Source of the DNA: PCRC01 sp040384665
Lineage (GTDB): Bacteria > Pseudomonadota > Gammaproteobacteria > Burkholderiales > Burkholderiaceae_C
DNA: 64,000 bases
NCBI GenBank assembly: GCA_040384665.1
Contig: JAZKIY010000009.1
Location: 62,001 to 126,000, forward strand
Direction of reading: 5' to 3'
The translations under genes and the position numbers were made by a program. The notes under the pieces are model-generated. The model was not told the origin of the DNA. It worked only from the letters and a program-made list of their open reading frames with translations, and searched no databases. Shown piece after piece: positions 42,427 to 52,895 of the stretch. Each line of letters begins with the position of its first letter. Positions within the stretch are counted from its first letter, which is position 1.

Positions 42427-43359
42427 TTAAATGGTGTGCGATTCGGTGGCAGCGCCCAAACCATGCACGATGCGCCGCCAGTAAGAGGTGTGGGCGTCGC
42501 TGCCGGCTGGCCACATGGCCAGAAAGCGGTGTTGCCAGGCGGCGTTGTCCAGGTCGATGCGCACCGCCTGAATGTGGGTGCCCTTCACCACTGTCTCACG
42601 CAGGACCGGCACGCCGGCAGGGGCGGGGTGCACCGAGATGCGCGTGACCAGACCACTGCTGCTGCCCGGCAAGCTACCCAGCCCCGCCGCGCCGTTGTTG
42701 ACGATGGTTCCACCCGCCGGGCGGGTGTGCAGCGCCGGTGCGCAGGTGTGGCTGGACGCGAAAACATCCACCCGTGCCTGCGCCAGCACATGGTCGAGCC
42801 AGGGCTGGTTGGCCGGGTTGTCGAGGAGCGCGGGGTCAAAGCGCCAGCCCGCCAGCGATTCGGCGTCGCCATGCACGATGCCAACCCGCAGTGCGCCCAC
42901 GCGGGCCACGGCGTGCATGGGCAAGTCTGCCAAAGCCGCACGGTCCGCCGGATGGCAGCGCGCGGTGTCGCGCAGCGTGTTGAGGATCGCGTTGGAGCGG
43001 GCCACGTCGGCGTCGCCTACATGGCTCGGGTAAGCGCAGCCGCAGCCGACCCCCGTGTCGTCGCTGGCGAGTTCGGTCTCGACATTGCCGCGCAGCGGGG
43101 TATGTCGGTGCACCCGGGCATTGACCTCGGCAAACAATCCGGGGTCGGTGTCGAACCAGTGGAAATCGCCATTGAAGACCATGCGTTTGTTGCCGGTCTC
43201 GGCCGCGAAGAGCGCCTCGATGCGCTCCAGCGCGTTGAGGTTGCCGTACAGGCCGCCCACCACGTACAGCGTGTCGGCCTGCAGATCGGGCGTGCGGTCG
43301 AACACCGCAGCGCTGTAGCGGTAGGCGAGCGGGCAACTGCGGCCGGGCTCGGTGCTCAT
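42427..43359 (-). CDS. Divergent metallophosphoesterase-like protein
   Basis: A 310-residue protein with a degenerate calcineurin-like pattern: LYVVGGLYGNLNALERI where GD-HGN-L is usual, MVFNGDFHWFD for the second metal motif, PLRGNVETEL for the GNH motif, GIVHGDAESLAG and a late SSHTCAP. The first motif lacks the usual Asp and His, so activity is uncertain. An internal GCGCAYPSHVGDADV block contains two cysteines. Its ATG overlaps the AMP nucleosidase stop. The context with amn and phnDE suggests an organophosphate substrate; that is inference. Confidence 0.72.
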   Translation of the reverse strand: MSTEPGRSCPLAYRYSAAVFDRTPDLQADTLYVVGGLYGNLNALERIEALFAAETGNKRMVFNGDFHWFDTDPGLFAEVNARVHRHTPLRGNVETELASDDTGVGCGCAYPSHVGDADVARSNAILNTLRDTARCHPADRAALADLPMHAVARVGALRVGIVHGDAESLAGWRFDPALLDNPANQPWLDHVLAQARVDVFASSHTCAPALHTRPAGGTIVNNGAAGLGSLPGSSSGLVTRISVHPAPAGVPVLRETVVKGTHIQAVRIDLDNAAWQHRFLAMWPAGSDAHTSYWRRIVHGLGAATESHTI

Positions 43360-44858
43360 TGAAACGCCACCTCGGCAAAGCTGCGCAGCTTGCGGCTGTG
43401 CAGCTGGTCCATGCCGTTCTGGCGCAGCAGCTCGATGGCGCGGATGCCGATGCGCAGGTGCTGGTCGACCCGCTCGCGGTAGAAGTGGTTGGCCATGCCG
43501 GGCAGCTTGATCTCGCCGTGCAGCGGTTTGTCGCTCACACACAAGAGCGTGCCGTAGGGCACCCGGAAACGAAAGCCGTTGGCGGCGATGGTGGCGCTTT
43601 CCATGTCCAGCGCCACCGCCCGGCTCTGGCTGAAGCGGCGTTGCGGCTGGTTGCCCGGCAGCAGTTCCCAGTTGCGGTTGTCGGTGCTGGCCACGGTGCC
43701 GGTGCGCAGAATGCGTTTGAGGTCGGCGCCTTCCAGCTGTGTCACATCGGCCACGGCTTTCTCCAGCGCCTGCTGGATTTCTGCCAGCGCGGGGATCGGC
43801 ACCCACAGGGGCAGCTCTTCGTCGAGCACATGGTCTTCGCGCACATAGCCGTGGGCCAGCACGTAGTCGCCCAGCTGCTGGCTGTTGCGCAGGCCGGCGC
43901 AGTGGCCGAGCATGACCCATGCGTGGGGCCGCAGCACGGCGATGTGGTCGGTGATGTTCTTGGCGTTGGCCGGGCCCACACCGATGTTGACCATCGTGAT
44001 GCCAGTGCGGTCGGCGCGCATCAAATGGTAGGCGGGCATTTGTGGCAGGCGCGGAGGCATGGCGCCAAAGGCATCCACCGCTTCGGTTGGCAAGCCGTTG
44101 CGGCGCGTCACCACGTTGCCCGGCTCAACGAACGCGGTGTACTCGCTGTCTGGGTTGGCCATCTCGGCGTGGCCCAGGCGCACAAACTCGTCGATGTAGA
44201 ACTGGTAGTTGGTGAACAACACGAAGTTCTGGAACCATTCCGGCGTGGTGCCGGTGTAGTGGCGCAGCCGGTGCAACGAGTAGTCCACCCGCGGCGCGGT
44301 GAACAGCGCCAGGGGCTGTGGCTCGCCCGGGGCCGGCGCGTGGCTGCCGTTGGCAATGCCGTCGTCCATCGATGCCAGGTCGGGCAAATCGAAGCGGTCG
44401 CGCAGCAGTGCGCGCCGCGCGGTGCTCAGCGTGCCCTCAACGTGTTCGTGCTCGTCAAACGAGAAGTGCACCGGCATCGGTTGTGTGCTGGTGCTCACCT
44501 CCAGCTCAACGCCGTGGTTGTGCAGCAGCAGCTGGAATTGTTCCAGGTAGTAGTCGGCGTACAGGTCGGGCCGGGTCAGCGTGGTCTCGAAGCGGCCGGG
44601 GCCGGCGACGAAGCCGTAGCTCAGGCTGATGGGGTTGGTGTCGCCCAGCCGGTTGGCAGACTCGGTGCGCACGCGCACCAGCGGGTAGCAGGCGCGTGCG
44701 CGGCGCACGACGGGCGACTCGCCCGCATCGGCAACGTAATGGCGCATCGCCTCGCGCAGGTGCGCCACGCTGTTGTCGTAAATGCGGCGCACCTGGGCCA
44801 GCGCCGCGTCGGCATCGGTGTAGCGTTGCGGGGCAATGAAGGGGGGCAGGTCAAGCAT
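43356..44858 (-). CDS. amn: AMP nucleosidase
   Basis: A 500-residue cytosolic enzyme that splits AMP into adenine and ribose 5-phosphate. The N-terminal regulatory domain (about 1-170) is followed by the nucleoside-phosphorylase-like catalytic domain with MVNIGVGPANAKNITDHIAVLRPHAWVMLGHCAGLRNSQ, and ALDMESATIAANGFRFRVPYGTLLCVSDKPLHGEIKLPG near the end. Length matches E. coli Amn (484). In E. coli amn is induced by phosphate starvation, which fits its place between phosphatase-type genes and phnDE. It starts four bases after the PAP2 stop. Confidence 0.96.
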   Translation of the reverse strand: MLDLPPFIAPQRYTDADAALAQVRRIYDNSVAHLREAMRHYVADAGESPVVRRARACYPLVRVRTESANRLGDTNPISLSYGFVAGPGRFETTLTRPDLYADYYLEQFQLLLHNHGVELEVSTSTQPMPVHFSFDEHEHVEGTLSTARRALLRDRFDLPDLASMDDGIANGSHAPAPGEPQPLALFTAPRVDYSLHRLRHYTGTTPEWFQNFVLFTNYQFYIDEFVRLGHAEMANPDSEYTAFVEPGNVVTRRNGLPTEAVDAFGAMPPRLPQMPAYHLMRADRTGITMVNIGVGPANAKNITDHIAVLRPHAWVMLGHCAGLRNSQQLGDYVLAHGYVREDHVLDEELPLWVPIPALAEIQQALEKAVADVTQLEGADLKRILRTGTVASTDNRNWELLPGNQPQRRFSQSRAVALDMESATIAANGFRFRVPYGTLLCVSDKPLHGEIKLPGMANHFYRERVDQHLRIGIRAIELLRQNGMDQLHSRKLRSFAEVAFQ

Positions 44859-44862
44859 GGGG

Positions 44863-45708
44863 CTATTCTGGCCCAAGCCTCGCGCGCTGCCGGTGCCGCA
44901 CGGTTTCCAGGCCGCTGATGCACACCACCAGCCAGGCCAGGCCCGACGCGAAGCCGGCCAGCACGTCGCTGGCGTAATGCACCTGCAGAAACACACGGCT
45001 CCAGCCGGTGGCAAAAGCGATGGTCGCGGCCGCCAGCAGCACCGGCAAACCCACCCAACGCGGCGCGGTGGCGGGCAGGTTGCGCAACACCACATAGGCC
45101 AGCATGCCGTAGGCCACCACACTGCCCGAGCTGTGGCCGCTGGGGAAGCTGTAGCCCTGGGCCATGGCCAGGCCATGCTCGTGCAGCGGCCGCACGCGCT
45201 CAAAAATGCCCTTCAGGCTGACGTTCAGAACGCTGTTGCCCACCACAGCCAGCACCCAGCCCAGCGCCAGGCCATGGCGCTGGCGCCACACCAGCCACAG
45301 CGCCACGGCGATGCACAGACCGGTGAGCGTGGCGGTGTCGCCGAAATGGGTGACCCCCGCAAACGCCTGCAGGGTGGGACGGCTCACGGTGTTGCGCAGG
45401 GTGCTGGAGAGCGCATCGTCCAGCTGGCCCACCGGCCCGAGTTGGGCGGCGGTGCCCAGGTGTTCGGCAATTTCAGCGAACAGCGCTGCCGCGGCCAGCA
45501 CGGCGGCAAAACCGAGTGCGAGGTGCAGGCCCAGCGAGGCGCTGGGCGACAGGCGGCGTTGGGTTTGTGGCAGCCAGTGCGCGCGTGTCAGCCACCAGGC
45601 GGCGCAGACCAGCAGCAGCCACAGCGCCAGACCCACGCCGAAGGCCGGCAGCGCGTGAACGCCCAGCTGGTGGGCCAAAGTGAGCCATTCGGGCAGGTCA
45701 GACGGCAT
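44863..45708 (-). CDS. PAP2-family membrane phosphatase
   Basis: A 281-residue integral membrane phosphatase with about six spans. The three catalytic motifs are seen: KGIFERVRP, YSFPSGHSSGS and SRVFLQVHYASDVLAG. Such enzymes remove phosphate from phosphatidate, undecaprenyl pyrophosphate or similar lipids at the outer face of the inner membrane. Its first codons overlap the end of the preceding phosphoesterase gene by 11 bases. The nearby diacylglycerol kinase makes a lipid phosphatase role attractive but unproven. Confidence 0.92.
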   Translation of the reverse strand: MPSDLPEWLTLAHQLGVHALPAFGVGLALWLLLVCAAWWLTRAHWLPQTQRRLSPSASLGLHLALGFAAVLAAAALFAEIAEHLGTAAQLGPVGQLDDALSSTLRNTVSRPTLQAFAGVTHFGDTATLTGLCIAVALWLVWRQRHGLALGWVLAVVGNSVLNVSLKGIFERVRPLHEHGLAMAQGYSFPSGHSSGSVVAYGMLAYVVLRNLPATAPRWVGLPVLLAAATIAFATGWSRVFLQVHYASDVLAGFASGLAWLVVCISGLETVRHRQRARLGPE

Positions 45709-46528
45709 CGTGCAATGGGGCGGTGGTGAGGGGGGTGTTGCTGACGGGCTCGAAGCGGCTGGTGGCGCTGTTGTGGTCCCAGCGCTCGACCACCGCCTCG
45801 CGGTTCAGCTGTGCGTTGGTGCCGAGGTGGCGAATCAGGTTGACCGAGTTGCCGGCTTCTGGTCGGGTTCGGGCTGACACGGCCGTGCCCGCTTGTGCCG
45901 CCCAGACGTCACGCGGCAGCGCGGCAAAGTGGCTGCGCAGCGGCTGCACAAACGGCAGGTGGATGTGGCCGCCCAGCACCAGATCGGCCCCGGCTTCGGC
46001 CCAGCGCTGCACCGCGTGGGCGCGGCCGTGCAGCAGGTTGGTGTCGTCCTGCGGCAGCGTCACCGCCACCGGCTGGTGGGTGACGACCACGCGCAGCTGC
46101 CCCGGCCGCGCGCGCACCAGGCGTTGCGCCACGCGGTCCACCTGGTCGGCGGACACCTCGCCGTCGGCATGGCGCCAGGGTCGGGTGGTGTTGACGGCCA
46201 GCACCAGCCAGTGGTCGGACTCGAACACGGGCTCCAGCGCCGGCCCGAAGGCGCGGCGGTGGTGGCCATAGGGGTTGAACAGGCGCGCGGCGAGGTTGAA
46301 CAGCGGGATGTCGTGGTTGCCCGGAATGGCAATGACCGGCGCCGGCGCCAGCTGCGCCACGAAGCGGGCCGCCGCCGCAAACTGCGCCCGCGTGGCGCGC
46401 TGGGTGATGTCGCCGGAGAGGACGACCACGTCGGGCTGTTGCGCACTGGCGAGTTCAAGCAACGCCTTCACCACCTCGGGCTTTTCTGTGCCGAAATGTG
46501 TATCGGAAATGTGCAACAACAAGCTCAT
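45698..46528 (-). CDS. Calcineurin-like metallophosphoesterase
   Basis: A 276-residue phosphoesterase with complete metal motifs: LHISDTHFG at the start, VVLSGDITQRA, IPGNHDIPLFN, VVVTHQPVAV and LVLGGHIHLPFV. It resembles CpdA/Icc-type and lipid-acting (LpxH- or PlcP-like) members; the substrate is unresolved. The start overlaps the diacylglycerol kinase stop as ATGA, and the end overlaps the PAP2 start, so translation is coupled on both sides. Confidence 0.92.
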   Translation of the reverse strand: MSLLLHISDTHFGTEKPEVVKALLELASAQQPDVVVLSGDITQRATRAQFAAAARFVAQLAPAPVIAIPGNHDIPLFNLAARLFNPYGHHRRAFGPALEPVFESDHWLVLAVNTTRPWRHADGEVSADQVDRVAQRLVRARPGQLRVVVTHQPVAVTLPQDDTNLLHGRAHAVQRWAEAGADLVLGGHIHLPFVQPLRSHFAALPRDVWAAQAGTAVSARTRPEAGNSVNLIRHLGTNAQLNREAVVERWDHNSATSRFEPVSNTPLTTAPLHDAV

Positions 46529-47481
46529 GCTTCAACGGGTGCAGGCTTCAACAGGTACAGCGGCTGTGGCGACACGCGGAATTGCAGCGGCGCCTTGGCC
46601 CAGCCAATCTCGCCGTCGGTGGCCACCTTGATGCGGCGTTTGCCATAGGGCATGGCGGGCGACACGGTGATCTGGTCGAAGGCGAAGCTGAGCACGTCGT
46701 CGGCCTCGCCCAGCTGGCCCAAAGCGCCGCGCGCCAGCAGGCCCAGCATGGCCAGGTTGCTCACCGGTTTCAGCAGCACCGCTGCCAGTTGGCCGTGTTC
46801 AATCTGGGTCGCCTCGGGCAGGCCAATCTGCTGCATTTGCAGCGCGTTGTTGCCGACGAACAGCGTCGGCGTGCGCAGCACCCGGGTGCCACCGGCGTGG
46901 GCGATGCGCAGCTTCAGCTGCCGGTGCTCGCGCAGCAAGGTGACGAGGGCCGAGCCCAGCGCCACCAGCCGGCTGCGGCCAAACTGGGCCTTGTAGGCTT
47001 CGCGGTCTTCCAGCAGCTGCGGGTACAGGCCCAGGCTGGCGTTGACCAGGAACACCCGGTCGTTGATCAGCCCCACCTGCACCGGCCAGGCGGTGCCGCC
47101 CAGCAGCAGGCGTGTGGCGTCGGCCGCGTCTTCGGGGATGGCGTGGGTGCGGCCGAAGTAGTTGAAGGTGCCCTGGGGCAGCACGCCGAACGGGCAGCCA
47201 CTGCCGAGTGTGGCGGCGGCCACCGCGTTGATGGTGCCGTCACCGCCGGCGGCCACCACCACGCCCCCCTGGGCCATGGCGTCGCGCACCGCCTGCTGGA
47301 TGGTGGTCTGCATGGGCACGCTTTTTTGCAGCGGGCGCAGGTGGAATTCTCGCCCGGCGTCGGTCAGCACCCGGCGGATGGTGGCCTCGGGCTCGCCGGC
47401 ACCGTGGCTGCCCGAGCCGGTGTTGAGCACGATGAACAGCGGTGCGGTGGGGGAAACGTCCAGGGGGGTGTTGGGCAGCAT
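46525..47481 (-). CDS. Diacylglycerol kinase catalytic-domain protein
   Basis: A 318-residue lipid kinase of the DagK/YegS family. Key parts: FIVLNTGSGSHG, the nucleotide motif VVAAGGDGTINAVAAATLGSGCPFGVLPQGTFNYFGRTHAIP, and a C-terminal beta-rich domain with MQQIGLPEATQIEHGQLA. It phosphorylates diacylglycerol or a related lipid alcohol or sphingoid base. The ATG at 47481 is preferred to a GTG two codons upstream. It is the first gene of the phosphorus-themed run and is divergent from dbpA. Confidence 0.9.
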   Translation of the reverse strand: MLPNTPLDVSPTAPLFIVLNTGSGSHGAGEPEATIRRVLTDAGREFHLRPLQKSVPMQTTIQQAVRDAMAQGGVVVAAGGDGTINAVAAATLGSGCPFGVLPQGTFNYFGRTHAIPEDAADATRLLLGGTAWPVQVGLINDRVFLVNASLGLYPQLLEDREAYKAQFGRSRLVALGSALVTLLREHRQLKLRIAHAGGTRVLRTPTLFVGNNALQMQQIGLPEATQIEHGQLAAVLLKPVSNLAMLGLLARGALGQLGEADDVLSFAFDQITVSPAMPYGKRRIKVATDGEIGWAKAPLQFRVSPQPLYLLKPAPVEA

Positions 47482-47551
47482 GGGCACAGCTTAGCGAGAA
47501 CCGAAAACACACCCATGCCGGTGGGGCATGCCGGGGTCACGATAATCGGGC

Positions 47552-48944
<1,393 letters not shown>

Positions 48945-48952
<8 letters not shown>

Positions 48953-49637
48953 ACACGGCCTGGCTTTGGTGCTGGGCACGGGCGGCATTGGCACCGCGCT
49001 GCGCGATGAACTGCTCACCAGTGGCCAATACGCCCAAGTGCTGGCACTCGGCCGCAAAACCGAACCGGCGTTTGACGTGAGCGACGAGGCCAGCATCGCC
49101 ACCGCCGCCGTGCACGTGGCCGCCCTGGGTGTGCCGCTGCGCCTGCTGGTGCTGGCCACCGGTTTCCTGCACGGCAGCAGCGGCCAGCCCGAACGCAGCT
49201 GGGCGCACCTCGACCCGGCCTATTTGCAGCAGGTGTTTCAGGTCAACGCCGTTGGCCCGGCGTTGGTGATGAAGCACTTTCTGCCGCTGTTGCCCACCAC
49301 CGGCCCGTGTGTGGCCGGCTTTCTTTCGGCCCGCGTCGGCAGCGTGGGCGACAACGCGCTGGGCGGCTGGTACGGCTACCGCGCGGCCAAGGCGGCGCTG
49401 AACCAGCTGGTGAAAACCGCCGCCATCGAGCTGGCGCGGCGCAACAAGCAGGCGGTGTGTGTGGCGCTGCACCCCGGCACGGTGGCCACCGCGCTGTCGC
49501 AGCCGTTTGCCAAAACCGGCCTCAAGGTGCGGCCACCGGCCGAGGCGGCGCGCGAGCTGCTGGCGGTGCTGGCCGGGCTCAACGCCAGCCAGAGCGGTGG
49601 TTTTGTGGACCATTTGGGCCAATCCGTGCCTTGGTGA
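48945..49637 (+). CDS. Short-chain dehydrogenase/reductase family protein
   Basis: A 230-residue Rossmann oxidoreductase. The NAD(P) loop VLGTGGIGTALRDELL is slightly atypical (GTGGIG for GxxxGIG). LVLATGFLHG replaces the usual NNAG block, and the active Tyr-Lys pair is in YRAAKAALNQL. CVALHPGTVATALSQPF closes the fold. The start is a TTG within the dbpA end. It is read in a different frame and is probably translated by coupling. Related proteins are often annotated as C-factor or cell-to-cell-signalling-like SDRs; the substrate is unknown. Confidence 0.87.
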
Positions 49638-49670
49638 GCCTTGGCGGGCTCTGCGCAGGCCTGTGGGGCG

Positions 49671-49740
49671 TATTTTTAAGTCAAATCGGCCGCAAGCCCT
49701 AGTGAAACCTTGTGATTTTGCTATTTAAACAGTAGCAATC
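49671..49740 (+). repeat. Dispersed repeat family 1, copy G
   Basis: TCAAATCGGCCGCAAGCCC, TAGTGAAACCTTGTGATTTT, and a weak closing hairpin GCTA...TAGC. It fills the gap between the convergent SDR and wax-ester synthase genes, ending three bases from the latter's stop. Confidence 0.75.
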
Positions 49741-49743
49741 GGG

Positions 49744-51318
49744 TCAAGCGGTGGCGGCCTTGCGTGGGCGCGTGGCCCGTTTTTTGGCCGGTGCAGCGGC
49801 CTTTGCGGCGGGTTTCGCGGCCGCTTTCTTTTTCACGGACTTTGCCGGCAACGCCACGGGCGCTGGCACCGCCGCTGGCGGCGTCAGGCGCAGCAGTTCG
49901 TGGTGCGCGGCCAGAATCAAATCGGCCAGGTCGGGCAAATCCGGCACGGCCTTGCGGCAGGCGGTCAGCCCAAAGTCCAGCGCGCCGGCGTAGCTCTGCA
50001 CCGTGATGTTGAGCGCCATGCTGTGCACCGCGATCGACACCGGGTAGTAGGTCAGCAGCTTGGCGCCGGCCAGGTACAGCGGGATCTTTGGCCCCGGCAC
50101 GTTGGAGATGGCCACGTTGGCCAGCGGCGGCATGCGGTTGGCCAGCCGCGAGCGGCCAAACAACGCGGCCAGCCCGCTGATCAACCACGGTGCGCCGAGC
50201 GACGGAAAGTCGGTCGGCAACACCGACTTGACGCTGCCGGTCAGCGCCTTGGACGCCTTTGAGCCCTTGCGCACCGCCAGCAGCCGCTCGAGCGGGTCGG
50301 CCACGGTGCTGGCCAGGCTGATGCGCATCATCGACACCTGGTTGTTCAGCTCGGTGTTGCCGGCTTCGCGCAGGCTCACCGGCACGGCGGCCAGCAACGG
50401 CTCGGCCGGCACACCGCCATGGGTGGCGAGGTAGTTGCGCAGCGCGCCAGAGCAGATGGCCAGCACCACGTCGTTGAGCGTGGCCTCGTGGCCCTTGGCA
50501 ATGGCCTTGATCTCGGCCAGCGGGATCGACAGCCCGGCAAACAGCCGCTGGTTGGTGACGCTGACGTTGATCGGCGTTTTGGGGCCGAACCAGGCGTTGC
50601 CGGTCTTGCGGCTGGTGGTCTGGCCGAGGTTGTCTTTCGCGGGGCGCAGCAGCTGCAGCGCGGTGCCGGCCAGCGCGGGCAGCATTTTGGCGATCTTGGC
50701 GTACTGGGCACCGGTGTTCTTGATGCCGGCGCGGGTCAGCTCGCCCAGGCTGGGGCTCTCGCTGGCCTGGCCGGTGTTTTTGCGGCGGCGGGGTGGCGGC
50801 GCAATCTCGCGCGGCACCGGGCCAATGTCGAGGATGGCTTCGGCCAGCGCGGCACCGCCGGCACCGTCGAGCGCGGCGTGGTGCACCTTGGAATAAAACG
50901 CCACATGGCGGCTGCCCTTGGGCGCGCCAGGCGGGCTCTTGAGCCCTTCAATCACGTACAGCTCCCACAGCGGGCGGCTGCGGTCGAGCAGGCTGGAATG
51001 CAGCCGGCCCACCAGTTTGTCCAGCTGCGCGCGGCTGCTCGGTTTGGGCAGCACGGTGCTGCGCACGTGGTAGTCCAGGTCCAGCGCGTCGTCGTGCACC
51101 CAGATGGGGTTGGCCAGCTCGAACGGCATGTTCACCAACTTGCGCTGGAACACGCTGGCCAGGTGCAGGCGCGAGGCGATGTGCTGTTTGACGTCGTCGT
51201 AGAAGTCACCGCTGTAACCGGCCGGCAGCTCGCAGATGTTGAGCCCGCCCACGTGCATCGGCGTCTCAGGCGTTTCGATGTACAAAAAAGTGGCGTCCAG
51301 CCCGCTGAGGTGGTCCAT
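49744..51318 (-). CDS. Wax ester synthase/acyl-CoA:diacylglycerol acyltransferase
   Basis: A 524-residue bifunctional acyltransferase making wax esters or triacylglycerol from acyl-CoA. The active-site HHxxxDG is at 146-152 (KVHHAALDGAGG). MDHLSGLDATFLYIETPETPMHVG at the start and the NDVVLAICSGALRNYL, PLYLAGAKLL and ALNITVQSYAGALDFGLTACR blocks are typical. About 40 residues at the C-terminus form a Lys/Ala/Pro-rich basic tail like those of histone H1-like proteins, which is not a core part of the family. Its presence implies storage of neutral lipid. Confidence 0.94.
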   Translation of the reverse strand: MDHLSGLDATFLYIETPETPMHVGGLNICELPAGYSGDFYDDVKQHIASRLHLASVFQRKLVNMPFELANPIWVHDDALDLDYHVRSTVLPKPSSRAQLDKLVGRLHSSLLDRSRPLWELYVIEGLKSPPGAPKGSRHVAFYSKVHHAALDGAGGAALAEAILDIGPVPREIAPPPRRRKNTGQASESPSLGELTRAGIKNTGAQYAKIAKMLPALAGTALQLLRPAKDNLGQTTSRKTGNAWFGPKTPINVSVTNQRLFAGLSIPLAEIKAIAKGHEATLNDVVLAICSGALRNYLATHGGVPAEPLLAAVPVSLREAGNTELNNQVSMMRISLASTVADPLERLLAVRKGSKASKALTGSVKSVLPTDFPSLGAPWLISGLAALFGRSRLANRMPPLANVAISNVPGPKIPLYLAGAKLLTYYPVSIAVHSMALNITVQSYAGALDFGLTACRKAVPDLPDLADLILAAHHELLRLTPPAAVPAPVALPAKSVKKKAAAKPAAKAAAPAKKRATRPRKAATA

Positions 51319-51447
51319 CGCTGTCTCCGGTTGTTCTGGGCGGTATCTTGAACTGTTTTGCGGTGGTTGGGTGGCGCTTTGGTGTCTGGGATTTGGGTGA
51401 GGGTGTCTAACTTGTCTCTGGCGCGAGGTGCCCCAAACGAACGGACT

Positions 51448-52821
51448 TCAATCGGCCGGACGAACAGGCTCCCGCATCGTCACAAATTCTTCGGCCATGG
51501 TCGGGTGGATGCCGATGGTGCTGTCGAACACCGCCTTGGTCGCACCGGCCTTCATGGCGACCGCAAAGCCTTGCACGATCTCGCCGGCGTCGGCGCCGAC
51601 CATGTGCAGGCCGACCACGCGGTCGGAGGCGTCGTCCACCACCAGCTTCATCAGCGTGCGTTCGGTGCTGCCTGACAAGGTGTGTTTGAGTGGCTTGAAG
51701 TCGGTGCGGTAGATGCGCAGTTTTCCGTACTTCTCGCGCGCCTGCGCCTCGGTGTCGCCCACGGTGCCGATGTTGGGGTGGGTGAACACCGCGGTGGGAA
51801 TGAGGTCGTAGGCCATGCTGCGGGCGGGCTTGCCGGCGGCCGGGCCAAACAAATGGTCCACCAGCGCCATGCCTTCGCCCAGCGCCACCGGTGTCAGCTG
51901 CACCCGGGCGGTGACGTCGCCAATCGCGTGGATGGACGGCACCGAGGTTTGGTAGTGCGCGTCCACCTCGATGGCGCCTTTGGTGCTCGGCGTCACGCCC
52001 GCCGCTTCCAGCCCCAGGCCTTCGGTGTTGGGCACGCGGCCGGTGGCGTAGAGCACGGTGTCGGCCGGCAAGGTGTCGCCGTTTTTCAGGGTGACCTGCA
52101 GGCCACCGCCGGCACGGTCAATGCGGGCCACCTCGCCGGGCAAGCGCAGGTCCACACCGGCCTTGCGCATCTCGGCGGCAATGAAGGGCCGCACGTCCTG
52201 GTCGAAGCCGTTCAGCACCTGTTCGCCGCGGTGCAGCAGCGTCACCTGCGCGCCCAGGCCGTTGAAGATGGACGCGAACTCGCAGGCGATGTAGCCGCCG
52301 CCCACCACCACCAGCCGTTTGGGGAACGGGTCCAGGTCGAACATGGCGTTGGAGGTGACCACCAGCTCACCGCCCGGCACCGGGGGCACGTTGGGCGTGC
52401 CCCCGGTGGCCACCAGGATGTGCTGCGCGGTGAAACGCTCGCCGTTCACCTGCACCGTGTGCGCGTCCACCAGCTGCGCGTGGCCGGTCAGCAGGCGCAC
52501 GCCGGCGCCAGTCAGCAGTTGTTGGTAAATGCCGTTCAGCCGGGTGATTTCCTTGGCGCGGTTGGCTTTCAGTTGGGGCCAGTCCAACGTGGGTGCTTCG
52601 CCCTGCCAGCCAAAGCCGTGCGACTCTTCAAACGCCTCGGCAAAGTGTGCCGCGTAGCTGTAGAGCTTTTTGGGGATGCAGCCCACGTTGACGCAGGTGC
52701 CACCCAGCGCACCGCTTTCGGCCATCGCCACCCGCACGCCACGCTGGCCCGCCATGCGTGCCGCGCGCACGCCGCCGCTGCCGCCGCCAATCACAAAAAA
52801 GTCAAAGTCAAAAGTAGGCAT
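51448..52821 (-). CDS. gor: Glutathione-disulfide reductase
   Basis: A 457-residue FAD- and NADPH-dependent disulfide reductase. FDFFVIGGGSGGVRAARMA binds FAD, and the redox disulfide is Cys43-Cys48 in GGTCVNVGCIPKK. VVGGGYIACEFASIFNGLG binds NADPH, IHAIGDVTARVQLTPVALGEG follows, and the catalytic His is in GIHPTMAEEFVTM. It keeps glutathione reduced. The LysR gene lies 74 bases upstream on the same strand, and a GST gene beyond it is divergent, giving a thiol-metabolism theme. Confidence 0.96.
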   Translation of the reverse strand: MPTFDFDFFVIGGGSGGVRAARMAGQRGVRVAMAESGALGGTCVNVGCIPKKLYSYAAHFAEAFEESHGFGWQGEAPTLDWPQLKANRAKEITRLNGIYQQLLTGAGVRLLTGHAQLVDAHTVQVNGERFTAQHILVATGGTPNVPPVPGGELVVTSNAMFDLDPFPKRLVVVGGGYIACEFASIFNGLGAQVTLLHRGEQVLNGFDQDVRPFIAAEMRKAGVDLRLPGEVARIDRAGGGLQVTLKNGDTLPADTVLYATGRVPNTEGLGLEAAGVTPSTKGAIEVDAHYQTSVPSIHAIGDVTARVQLTPVALGEGMALVDHLFGPAAGKPARSMAYDLIPTAVFTHPNIGTVGDTEAQAREKYGKLRIYRTDFKPLKHTLSGSTERTLMKLVVDDASDRVVGLHMVGADAGEIVQGFAVAMKAGATKAVFDSTIGIHPTMAEEFVTMREPVRPAD

Positions 52822-52895
52822 GGGTGGTTTGTAGGTGGCTGTGGGGAAAGACGCAAGCATGCCTGCAGCCGCGCGGGCTTGCCGGCGCTGGGTTT

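Noticed and set aside
43359..44918. A 519-codon plus-strand frame opposite the AMP nucleosidase
   Set aside because: Val/His/Gln/Arg-rich antisense of a full-length enzyme; no independent support.
47482..47551. A Pho box upstream of the diacylglycerol kinase operon
   Set aside because: I looked for CTGTCAT-type direct repeats and found none convincing; phosphate control stays an inference from gene content.
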